From: Blastomussa wellsi
Lineage: Eukaryota; Cnidaria; Anthozoa; Scleractinia; Plerogyridae
Assembly (NCBI GenBank): GCA_947652115.1
Contig: OX393564.1
Coordinates: 3,251,364-3,315,363 of the forward strand
Direction: 5' to 3'
DNA: 64,000 nucleotides
Shown here: positions 22,301 to 32,197 of the stretch, piece by piece
How positions within the stretch are numbered: the stretch's first letter is position 1
How the letters are laid out: the number at the start of each line of letters is the position of its first letter
Notes under the pieces: generated by a model
Database searches by the model: none
The model's input: only the letters and a program-made list of their open reading frames with translations
What the model was told of the DNA's origin: nothing
Program-made: the position numbers and the translations under genes

Positions 22301-23496
22301 TATCTCTGATAAAACCACAGGAGGCCAGAATTCGTGACACAAACATTTTTACACAACGAGAAAACTTGAAAGGTCCATTACGACGGTGAGTATTTAGCGT
22401 AATATTCGGATAATTCTTCGACGGGAATCTAAGCAATTACGTATGCAATATTGCTCATTGAACCGCTTACGTCATTTCCATTTCACTGGAACAATTTGTA
22501 ACATTTAGATGAGACATTTCCGTATCAGCCGAAAATCATGGATTCCTTTCCGTGCTTTTCATCGCTTTCGCTGAACATGATTTTTAATTCAAACTGTAAA
22601 ATAAAAATAACCATTTTATGGCAAGCAGTGACAGATGTCATGCCACTGAAGACATAACAACAATACACGGAATAGTGAACAAGAATTCATTTTCGTTCCA
22701 TAACAAACAGTGGGTGTTTTTTTCCCAACCATCAGAGACAATAAGCTAAGATCGTTCTAGCATTAAAACCCTATGCGCTTTGAAAGGTTAAGTTTTAGAC
22801 ATAATACAAAACCGTAACGAAGCCTCAAGGCGAAATAATCTTTCGTGATCGAAACAATTGCCGATGTCAATTTCACATCAGTTGCAATTGTGTTCACAGG
22901 AAGTCAGTGATCCATGAATGTGCGAAAGTATTCTGACCTTCAGAAATAGAAACAAATATAAATAAATGGATAATATGTTTTCCTTGACTATGTTTTCGAT
23001 ATGTTCGGAAAGCAGAAACCGCCATCTCGGTTTCCCATCGCTGTGTAAACTAGCAAAGTTTACAAAGGACACTCGGGATGCAATCTCCAATGAGTCATGG
23101 CGAATTCCATTGCATTCGGTACAAAAACTTGCGCGGTTTTCCCAGCAAACTATCCATGAAATAAAGCTATGTGCATTAAAAATGAATTACCGGTACCAGC
23201 TACCATGTCTAGTATCAAACAGACGTGGAGATTTTTTCATTCTCTATTCAAGCGGAAAATATTTCGAGTCTAATAAGCTCAACAACCAACCTGCTTCTTC
23301 AAGTTTTATTTCCCGAGCTTAGTCTACGTTACTTACCAAGTTCCAGAGTTTTGATCTTGAAATCGATTCCAATAGTCGAAATGAAAGTCGAATTAAACGT
23401 GTTCTCGGCGTATCGAAAAATTATACACGTCTTCCCAACTCCGCTGTCGCCTATGAGAAGAAGCTTGAAAAACAAGTCGAAATTCGGCTTCGCCAT
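19318..23496 (-). CDS. Rab8/Rab10-like small GTPase, array member A (208 aa, 3 exons)
   Basis: Exons on the minus strand: 23496-23337, 20753-20705, 19735-19318, all GT-AG, 209 codons in frame. The product is a vesicle-traffic GTPase. G1 GDSGVGKT (16-23), the switch I motif STIGIDFK, G3 WDTAGQE (63-69), G4 NKCD (122-125) and G5 ETSA (150-153) are all intact. [14 protein letters not shown] is typical of the Rab8/10/13 group. The C-terminus is basic (GKGKKKR) and ends SCCSR, two cysteines suited to prenylation. It is the most downstream of four tandem paralogues sharing intron positions: phase 1 after residue 53, and phase 2 inside the arginine codon of QER. Assignment to Rab8 versus Rab10 needs a tree. 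Confidence 0.92.
20359..20671. mobile_element. Inverted-repeat element containing a tRNA-like sequence
   Basis: The arms at 20359-20399 and 20631-20671 match as inverse copies over 41 nt with about four mismatches, starting GATAAAGATGAAATG. Inside, on the minus strand around 20530-20612, is a tRNA-like block with an A box (CAGCTCAGTTGGTTAGAGCG) and a B box (GGGTTGAATCC). It lies in intron 1 of Rab A, immediately 5' of exon 2 on the plus strand. It has the same design as the element at 12060-12451 but different sequence. Confidence 0.7.
21406..21603. mobile_element. Short TIR element (GTTCCCACTA ends)
   Basis: The ends GTTCCCACTA and TAGTGGGAAC are exact inverses, and the interior is rich in TTATGATTATG-type words. 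It lies in intron 1 of Rab A and has no coding capacity. Confidence 0.6.
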
Positions 23497-24099
23497 TTCG
23501 AGACTTTTGTTTCCAAGTTGCGCCGACGGTGTTTATACGTGACGGTAGAGTGACGATCAAGAGTGGGGAGTGGATACTAAATTTTAGTTTGCTAGCCGGA
23601 ACCGGAAATTGGTCATAGAACATACGCGGCTGAAGAGAGACGGTTACGCTGGAATACTATTTTCAAGACTTTTGAAAGATACATACATGAAAGTCCTTTC
23701 GTGTACCTGCAACCACTGGGAAAATTGCGTCAATTCATAGCTTGTCATTTGTCATCCGGACCTTGCCAAAACCCGTGACGGTCAAACATGGCAAAACATG
23801 TGACTGCTGTGATGGCTCCGCGGCGGATCTGTCACGTATACGCGAGGGCTATTTCCGTGTCTGTCGTGTGGTACAAACCACGAGTCATATCCGTGATGTT
23901 CCGTCGTATCTGTGACAATCTATGAAGATTTATTTATCTTCAAATCTGTCCCGTCATAATGAGATTTGCTCGTGTTATTCGAGACGCTTTGGTTAAAAAT
24001 GATGGCTTGATTTTGTACGATGTAAATATCATGAGGGGTACACAACAACAGAAAGAGATTAAAAACGGAAGTATTAACTATATCGCTTGTACGTGGACA

Positions 24100-24600
24100 A
24101 AACTTGTTCGATCGCTGTAACGGTATTTATTTATTTTTTACCCTTTTGATATATTTTTCTGGCTTTTTTTTTTTCGTGTTTTACATGTTAAAGTCTCCTG
24201 CGCAGGTGTTATGGCCATGTACTATGATGACTATTTTCTCTTCATTTTTTGCCATCTATGTGCTTTCTTTTTTTTTATGGTGTGTGTATGCCTTATGTTG
24301 TTGTGTATGTCTAGTTATTGTGATGTCCTATACATTCGAAACTACCTTCCAAGAACTAGCTGCTAGCTCGAAAACCTTACGGTTATCTAGCCGCTAGGCA
24401 TTTCCTTCTATGTAATAATATTTAGTTTAAATTGTAATTGAATATTCTACGTGTCAAGTTACTAATTATTTAATAAGACCTTTGCCACCCTCTAATAAGT
24501 TTGACAAACCTAGCCTGCGTTGAGCAGTTTTGTCCGTCTGCGACGCAGGCTAGACACCCTGTAATGGAAATGTGAATAAAGTGTTGTTGTTTGTTTCTCT
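24100..24600 (+). repeat. Probable retroelement-like 3' region ending GTTGTTGTTTG
   Basis: This AT-rich stretch ends with GTGAATAAAGTGTTGTTGTTTG after a copy of the dispersed word TCTGCGACGCAGGCTAG, which also occurs in variant form near 48. A 97-codon hydrophobic frame at 24104-24397 has no family features and is not called as a gene. Retrotransposon origin is an inference from the AATAAA plus GTT-repeat ending. Confidence 0.3.
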
Positions 24601-25820
24601 GGCTTTTCATTTAATCTTTCCTTCCGAGATTGTGTGAAGAAGCGAAAGATGCCTGCGTAGGAAGGAGTTACATGTAGAGCAATATTTACGACGTCATGAT
24701 TTCTGCACTTGAAAAAAATCAGCCTTCGTCCTTAGTAATCCAATCGCGTAGGAGGGGTTCGGACGAACCCCCTTTGGAGGGTCATTATTGAAGGCAACGG
24801 GAAAACTTTCGATGACTCAAATCACCCTGGGGAAATTCAGGAAATTACTGTCGATCTTGACGATGTTGTTGATCTATTTGTGGGTCTGCAACCAAGATTG
24901 TAGAATTCTCAAGTTTAATTTACTCTCTTCCGGTAAAACCTTTACTGTGTGGTGCAGTGCCCACATAGACCACAAATCACAAAATGGAGAGAATATAATT
25001 ACTGAAGATGCAGCTGCTAGATGTTCCATGCGTATTTACCATTCCTTTTCAATACGATTCGAGCACCCTGTTGAAACTCCAGCTACACGCTTGTAATCCG
25101 TCTCAGTCTTCACCATCCCTAACCATCTTTGTTCCTTCTTGGTTTGGTATAACCTTTTTGATGTTTTACTCCCTTAATAAACTATTTTTTTGAGGCTTCG
25201 ACATTTTAAGGATAATTTGGTTCGTCGCATAAAAGGGACTCAAAATTATATCCAACCTCGTAGAGACCCTGGGAACGAGGTTGAATTATATCGTGGCCTT
25301 GTCCAATTTGGGCACGTCACGCAATGCGTGACAAAATTAAGTAAACGCTACTAACTCTAAACAGGGCAGGGAGAATATAGTGGAAGAAATTGAGGACTGT
25401 AGTAGTTTTATTCAAGTCTATGTCTGCCAGCGAATGTATCAGAAAGCCCAGTAGCGTTGTGAACTGTATAACCTGGGCCATAGCCAGAACTTTTGATATA
25501 GACGAGAAAAACGTTATGAGCACTGAAGACGCTAGCTGCTGGGGGGTCTACTGGCATGCCCTCTAAAAACAACCTCATCTCTAGTGTGCTTACAGAAAAA
25601 CGCCCTAGGGGGACGAGCTTGCCCTGAGAATATTTTGAAATTTCGAAGCTCTGACGCTATTTTTAGCATTTTTCGTTGGGTATGTCTTAAGAAAAACCAA
25701 TTTCGTTCAACTGTATAAGCGTATTTTGTTCTAGACGAGGCAACTGCCTCGTCTTGTCTCTTGCTAGCTACGGCCCAAGTATAACTTCAAATTTTCAGCA
25801 GATTATAATATAGCGTGTAG

Positions 25821-28400
25821 TTAACACGGCATGCAAGACTTTGTTGATGTTTCAAGCCGTTGTTTGTCGCTCCCAAATTCCGCTCTTTTATCTTCGCCAT
25901 ACTGTAACACCCTGTTAAGAATGTCTCTTGCTAAAGTTATGAATGCTTCGTCGATGTTTGAGCTCGTCAAAGCACTCAATTCCACGTAAGGAATGCCAAG
26001 ATTGTCAGCCAGTGACTCGCCTCTTTCTCTGGTTATTTTGCGTTTTTCTTCGAGATCGCACTTGTTTGCAATCAGGATTTTGTTCACGTGTTTGTCAGCG
26101 TTCTCCCTTATTTTGCCGACCCATCTTGTGACGTTCATGTAGGATCTCTCATCTGTGACGTCATACACGACCATGATACCCATGGCTCTTCGGTAAGTCG
26201 TGGATGTTATTGTATAGAATCTAGGAAAAGCGGTGAAAATATTAAAGCAACCTAGCAAAGCAGTAGAGAGGCGTGGAGTGCTGGACTGTGCTTTGGAAGC
26301 AGTCCGATTGTATTCTTGGACATGGCAGTCCCAGCCCTCAATTTTGACGTATTTTTCTTCCGACGCGACTGGGCCTGTGCACTAGTAACAAGTGGCTCCA
26401 GGACACATGATTTGATTGGTTAAAATCTAACGAAAGGAGACCAATCAAACCAACCGTTTTAAACTTGGACTCCCTTTGTTAGATTTCAGCCAATCAAATT
26501 ATGTGTACCAGAGCCACTTGCAGGCGCACCCGGCTAAAAACTGGTCTCTTCGCTCGTCTCTCGCCACTGCCACATCGTGCTTCGCGCTCGCTCTTTAATT
26601 TTGCGTCCTGGGTTCTTTTTTTTCTTTTGCTTTAGAAAATAGAGAGGCTGGGAGACCCAGGGGCGGTTTGTGGCCAATCAGAGGCAAGCATTCGAATGGG
26701 TAGTGGAACTAGTCGTTTGAGAGTTGCATCCCAAGGGCACTCTTGCGAATTCTTGTAAACTTTCTTTCGAACCGATTTCGCTGCTTACTTCGTGTCGCCT
26801 CGACTAACCGTCCCTGGGGTCTCCGAGGCACGTTTCCCTTTCGTAAACAAGCGATGCCATTTTTAACGGTCGATGTCTTCTTCGGAATGGGCGACGCTAT
26901 ATCTGCTGTAGTGAAGCATTAGGCCTGGACTAGGTAGACACTGGTTATAATTTGGTGATAGACTAATAGACACTCTCCAATTGTTTAATTGCTCACTTTC
27001 ACACTGGTTTGCTTGCGGTTAGCTTTTATTTCTTGACTGGGGCAAAAGTAAAGTTAAGAAAGTCATCTTTTATTATTTATAATTAAATTTTGCGGGGATT
27101 TGGCGGATCAGCCTGGTATCGAAGAGGTTCAGGGTTCAATTCTGGTATTAAATTGACGTACAATTTTTCTTTCTTTTTTTGCGGGAAAAATTCGATGATA
27201 GCCAAAAAAAAATTCTACGTGTCGCTAAAATGGCATCGCTTGTTTACGTGAGTCTCCGAGGATGGTGATGGCCTAGCATCATATACTTCGCCTAATCCAC
27301 TGAATTGTTTTGGCAATGGTGACCTAACTCGGCGCGATGACTGCCCCAATTCGCGTTGACTACCTAGCTAGAGGAATAAGTACTCTAGCGATGGCAAAAT
27401 AATGGTGGTGAACGCCGAAGATGCCAAGAAGAATGTGTAAGAGTATGCCAGAGATTTGAATTCAAGATGTGACCAACACAATGCTTCTTAGAGCGCTAGC
27501 GTTGCGTGACTTGCGTGTCAGCAGGAATAGTTGTGTATATTTTTGTTGATACCTTTCTTGGCCAGCAGTATCCCAGATTTGAAGCTTGACCATTTTTCCA
27601 TCTAGAAATAAATAAAAACGATAATAACAATCCACAAAAATCTACAACTGATGACTAATTAAGGGCACTAGTTTGTAACGTCCCATGACCGGAAGTGAAT
27701 AGTTTTACATTTTAATTTGAAGGTTATTCACTATAAATCCCTTTCTGCTGGTAAATAATGTATGGTATGTACTGTTAACATTTTCCTGGAACTAAATTTG
27801 AATTTCTAGAACATAAAGAAAAGCGTTTCTCTTGAAAGAAATCAACGAAGTCATTTTCAAAATAAATATCACCGGTATTGAAAGTACGCGAAAGTCACGA
27901 TGGATTAAAAACTAATATTTTCTCCATGTTATTTCAATACTGAATTTCATCGAGTTCCATAAGCGCAAGTCGTTTCGTCGAAATAAATGCACAACGCAAT
28001 TAAGCTGTCCTTTGTATTCTGTAATTCAGAAACCCAGGGAAGGCTAATGTTGCATGTAGTCCATTTGGCTTATGTAATCATGAAAAATGCTCTTGACGGC
28101 AACAAACTGAAGTTATTGAAAATTCCATTAAACATAATAATACACCGCTTATTTCCGGATAACCGAGGTTGTCCTAGCTACCTTGAATCCCTCTCTCCAC
28201 AAATCTCAAATCTACGCAAATTGTACATCTGATTTGTACTTACCGATTTCAAGTGTCCTAATTTTGAAATCTATTCCAATGGTCGAGATATATGAGGAAT
28301 TGAAGGTGTTTTCCACAAATCGAATCAGTATACATGTCTTCCCTACACCGCTATCTCCGACCAACAGAAGCCTGAACAAGAAGTCGTAATTTTTCGCCAT
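25821..28400 (-). CDS. Rab8/Rab10-like small GTPase, array member B (201 aa, 3 exons)
   Basis: Exons: 28400-28244, 27601-27553, 26220-25821, giving 202 codons in frame. P-loop GDSGVGKT (15-22), [19 protein letters not shown] and the G5-region motif ELSA are present. The usual AYYRGAMG reads TTYRRAMG here, a local change after switch II. The tail ends KSCMPC, leaving two cysteines that could be prenylated either as a CaaX-like box or otherwise. Gene structure matches members A, C and D exactly, which supports tandem duplication. The gap to member A is about 2.3 kb. Confidence 0.92.
26389..26520. mobile_element. MITE family 2 (CAAGTGGCTC ends), copy 1
   Basis: CAAGTGGCTC at 26389-26398 is the exact inverse of GAGCCACTTG at 26511-26520. 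The inner arms TGATTTGATTGG and CCAATCAAATTA also pair. It is related to 39288-39417 and lies in intron 2 of Rab B. Confidence 0.7.
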
Positions 28401-28515
28401 GTTTTGTTGAAGGAAAGTGACTGCGGATTGCGTTACATACAAGTGATTGCAAAATCACGTGTGTCATTTTACACTCTAAAAATAGAATACAAATTATCGG
28501 ACTCCCGCGAGCTCG

Positions 28516-28727
28516 CATTCTCGTCCCCAGAGGCCGCGATCCTTTTGGTCAGCACCAAGAATCACGACCTCTGGCCACCCCCAGCTTGTGAGCATGCGCA
28601 GAGTACTCGTTCTGTAGTCAGATTCGACAATGAGTCCGTGATTCGCGGACTTCCGGTTTTGGAGACGGCCAGTGGTCGTGATTCTTGGTGCTGACCAAAA
28701 GGATCGCGGCCACTGGGGGCGAGAATG
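28516..28727. mobile_element. MITE family 1, copy 4
   Basis: Full-length terminal repeats CATTCTCGTCCCCAGAGG and (C)CACTGGGGGCGAGAATG. It lies about 115 bp upstream of the Rab B start codon, so it may sit in or near that gene's promoter. Confidence 0.85.
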
Positions 28728-28787
28728 GCGGGCTCGGAAAGAGTAATGGGGAAAAATGTAGGCGAAGTTTTCGTTTCAAAATTCTTT

Positions 28788-29109
28788 TGAGGTGATGCTA
28801 CACGGGACGATTGTTTAACGGCGATTATTAATCCAAGTTACGCGAGACTTCCAGCGTAACATTGTTGCAACAGCTTGAAGAAACGGTATGTTTACACGGG
28901 ACGATTTTAACGGCGATTTTTAACCATGTTATTTCCAACAGCTGGCGGAAACGGTATGTTGCACTGGACGATTTTCAACGCAATAAACCCAACTCCAACA
29001 AATTCTGGTAACAAATGAACATTGCATATATTTGAATCGCTTTCACATTGTTGCAAAACGTTGCGTTAAAAATCTTCGTTAAAAATCGTGCGCTGTGATA
29101 TCACCTTCA
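28788..29109. mobile_element. TIR element with repeated ACACGGGACGATT words
   Basis: The ends TGAGGTGATG and ATATCACCTTCA are roughly inverse. Inside, ACGGGACGATTnnTTAACGGCGATT occurs twice, with a degraded third copy near 28961 and inverse relatives near the right end (GTTAAAAATCGTGCGC). Such subterminal reiterations are often transposase-binding sites in non-autonomous elements (family-level knowledge). Confidence 0.55.
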
Positions 29110-29975
29110 GGAATAACGGCTTTCACGCTAGAGGAAATCTTCAAAATCGCCCGCCATCCGGGTTCTTGTCTAACTCATGACGTCACTCGAGCGCTTCGCT
29201 CTTGTTAGCTTTACTTTCCCAATATATATTCAGAATGCCACGATTCGATTTAGCGCCCATTTTAAAGAAGTGCTCAAATTCTAATAGGCGTCCCCTTCGG
29301 ATGTGTTTTGCCGTTCACAGGGAGAAAGGGAAAGCCCGATCTTCCCTTACCCCGCCCCCTCCCCTCCCAACCCTTTGAACGCTTGTAACGGAAGCGCCCG
29401 CGCTGGACCTTGCTCATTAATAAATTTATTAGCCCATTTTTGAGTTGTAGGTTTTTAAAGCTTTAATTCTCTGAATTTTGAGCTTCGATTCCACTAAAAC
29501 TTAGCAGGGATGTTGGAGGATGATAGAATTGCATCACGATTGTCGCATATCATCGTTTGCTGTAACGTTCCAAGATCAAGCACTGTTCAAACTGAAAACT
29601 TGGACAAAGGTTACACAATACCTTCACGGGTCGCACCGAATTAAATGGTTTTATGATTCATTCAAAATATTTCCCCGTTTCTGATTGGTTAAAACCACAC
29701 GCATAATTCACCATAACCAGCTGCTGTTGACCAAATTTGGAAAGAATTTTGTCATATTCCACTGATGACGTCAAAAGTGCAGCCCGCTGCAGATTATTGA
29801 ACCCTTTACGGAGAAAAACTGGAAACGAGGTTGCGTTATTTTTGGTGAGCAGAAAACTAAAGAGCAAAATGATTGCGAGTAGGTTTACAAGTTTGAGCGG
29901 AGAAAATATTACCCAGTTAATATTTTGAATGCATAATAATAATTTTGAATGAATAATATTGAATTCGGCTTTCAT

Positions 29976-30038
29976 AGGATATGAAGAATTCTGCAGATCT
30001 CGGAGGGTGTCCTCGACCTGCAGAATTCTTCATATCCT
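29976..30038. repeat. Perfect 21-bp hairpin
   Basis: The arms at 29976-29996 and 30018-30038 are exact inverses (core GAAGAATTCTGCAG). The 21-nt loop itself contains CGGAGG/CCTCG pairing. It is a compact near-perfect stem-loop, either a tiny fold-back element or a small-RNA-like hairpin. Confidence 0.6.
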
Positions 30039-30063
30039 ACTCAGCCTCATTCAATAACTGGTA

Positions 30064-30239
30064 AATATACACCTTATTCCAAAATGGCCGCTGATTTATG
30101 CACATACAAATTGGCCCTTGTTGTCTCGTTCAAGATAAAATATTCTTTTGTATTTTGAGCTTAAAAACGAGGCAAGAAGAGCTAATTTGAACGCAAACAA
30201 AAGAATATTGATGGTAGCCATTTTGGAAGGTGTATATTC
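30064..30239. mobile_element. Palindromic MITE (AATATACACCTT ends)
   Basis: AATATACACCTTATTCCAAA at the left pairs with TTTTGGAAGGTGTATATT at the right, and an inner AAAATATTCTTTTG pairs with CAAAAGAATATT. No coding capacity. Confidence 0.65.
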
Positions 30240-30633
30240 TACAGATAAATCATAATCTCTCAGACTCTTGTGCCATGATAGAACGAAATTCTCGAATTGA
30301 AGAATTAATAGAAGTTATTGGCTTCTAAGAGAGTGAAACTGTGAAATCTAAACTTTGAAACGTGATATCTTCTTTTTGGAAGCCTGTTATGAAGTTCCCT
30401 TCTGTCATATCACAATACAGTACAGCAAATTGACGTCTCTCTAGATCTCTTGAATCAAATCATGAAGTTCTATATCGGCGGAGAAAACTTGGTGACAAAA
30501 TAATTTGCAGGTTTTGCGGCTTCCGAAGACCTTCCAAGTCGATAATGTTTACATCAACGCGCGCTATTCAAAGGTAATTTTGATTTTTTGCTGCGTTCCA
30601 TGCCAGCGCACGGAGCACTACAGAGCTGAGGAC

Positions 30634-30787
30634 AATATCGCCTCCTATGCAGGCGTTGTTAGGGGATTGCGTTACACTTGTCCTCACTAGGGACAAGTGT
30701 GTTACACTTGACCTCACTTGACCTCACTGGGGACAAGTGTAACGCAATCCCCCAATAACGCCTGTGTAGGAGGCTAAGAACGATATA
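30634..30787. mobile_element. Palindromic MITE (ATATCGCCTCCTA ends)
   Basis: Long arms pair: GGGGATTGCGTTACACTTGT at the left with ACAAGTGTAACGCAATCCCC at the right. Outer parts GCCTCCTATGCAGGCGTT and AACGCCTGTGTAGGAGGC also pair. The centre holds short direct repeats TTGACCTCACTTGACCTCACT. Confidence 0.7.
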
Positions 30788-31063
30788 TTATCATTAGCAT
30801 TTCGTTTTTTGTCGACCTCAGTTCGTGCATCCTCTAATAAATACATACATAATGAGAGCACGGTTCCTGTGCGACACTTTAAATAGATTAATTTGCCCCC
30901 TGAGCATCCCATAATAGCAACTTGAAACAATAGAATTCAAAATGGCCGCCGTATCGGTAAAAAGGTCTATTGATAATTTACAGAAAATATGTTTTATTTA
31001 TAATTTTCGGATTATTTATAATTTCCTTCATTAACTCCCAGGTTAACTCCTGGCGTAATTATT

Positions 31064-32152
31064 CTATTTTGCACAACAAGACTGTTTAGCTGCCTCCTCG
31101 ACTGTAAGAGTGGCCCAACTCTCCGCGGAGGAGCAAACAAAATTGTTCAAAACGTCTTGTGTCAATGTAGCAAATGCGTCTTCCACTTTAAAATTTGACA
31201 GAGCGCTAATTTCTACGTAACGGATATCAAGATCTTGTGCCACGAGTTCTCCTCTCTCTTTTGTTATCAGTCTTCCTTCCTTGAGGTCGCATTTGTTCGC
31301 TACCAACATCTTTTGTATGTTAGGGTTGGCGAGCTCCTGGATTCTTTGCATCCACTTTGGAATGTTTTTGAAAGACTTATCGTCAGTGACGTCATACACC
31401 AGCATTACACCCTGAGCTCCCCGGTAACACGTGGCCGTGATGGTCTGGAATCTACAAGAAAATTCTCACGTCATTTGCAAGTCTTTCGTCATTGTTTCAA
31501 GTAATTCTCTACTTGCACAAATCCCATAATACACCTCTTTTACCCCCCAAAATTTTGCATAATCATTGTCTGCAATTTCTCCTGGGACATGAAGATGTCC
31601 CAAGGGAAATCTAAAACAATGCCTATGCAAATTTTTTGGGGGGTAGAAGCGGTGTATTATGGGATTGTGCAGGTAGAGAATATATCAAACACTCGAGACA
31701 GTGTTTCATCGGGATATCCAAACAACGAGAAGAGAGTTGAAAATACGACGCACAGCGAGTATTTTTAACGAAATTCTAGGTGTTTAGATAGCCAATGAAA
31801 CACTGTCAAAATCATTGGAGTGGTAAAATGTAGTCGCTAAATCTTTTCTCGCCCTGCGCCAATCTCGATCACGTGAATTAAAAACTTTTATCACATGGAC
31901 ACTGTTTATTGAAATAAAATGAAATAAAAGAAAACCTGTCTTTCTTTCAAAAAGCTGAATACATCTCGCGAGTTTTCCGACTCTTTTGGCTCGATAGAGT
32001 CATTATTGTTCATATATACAAATTCGAGAAAAACGATGTTTACATGGCCATGTTTTAACACTCTAGTGATTTTGATAGAATCTTCTCAATGGAAGCAAAA
32101 ACTAAGGAGTAAACGGAGAAATAAAATCGTCAAAATCTATGCTAATTAATAG

Positions 32153-32197
<45 letters not shown>

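Noticed and set aside
24104..24397. Hydrophobic 97-codon frame as a membrane protein
   Set aside because: The hydrophobicity comes from T-rich sequence (TTT, CTT and TTA runs) next to a likely retroelement tail; no other support.
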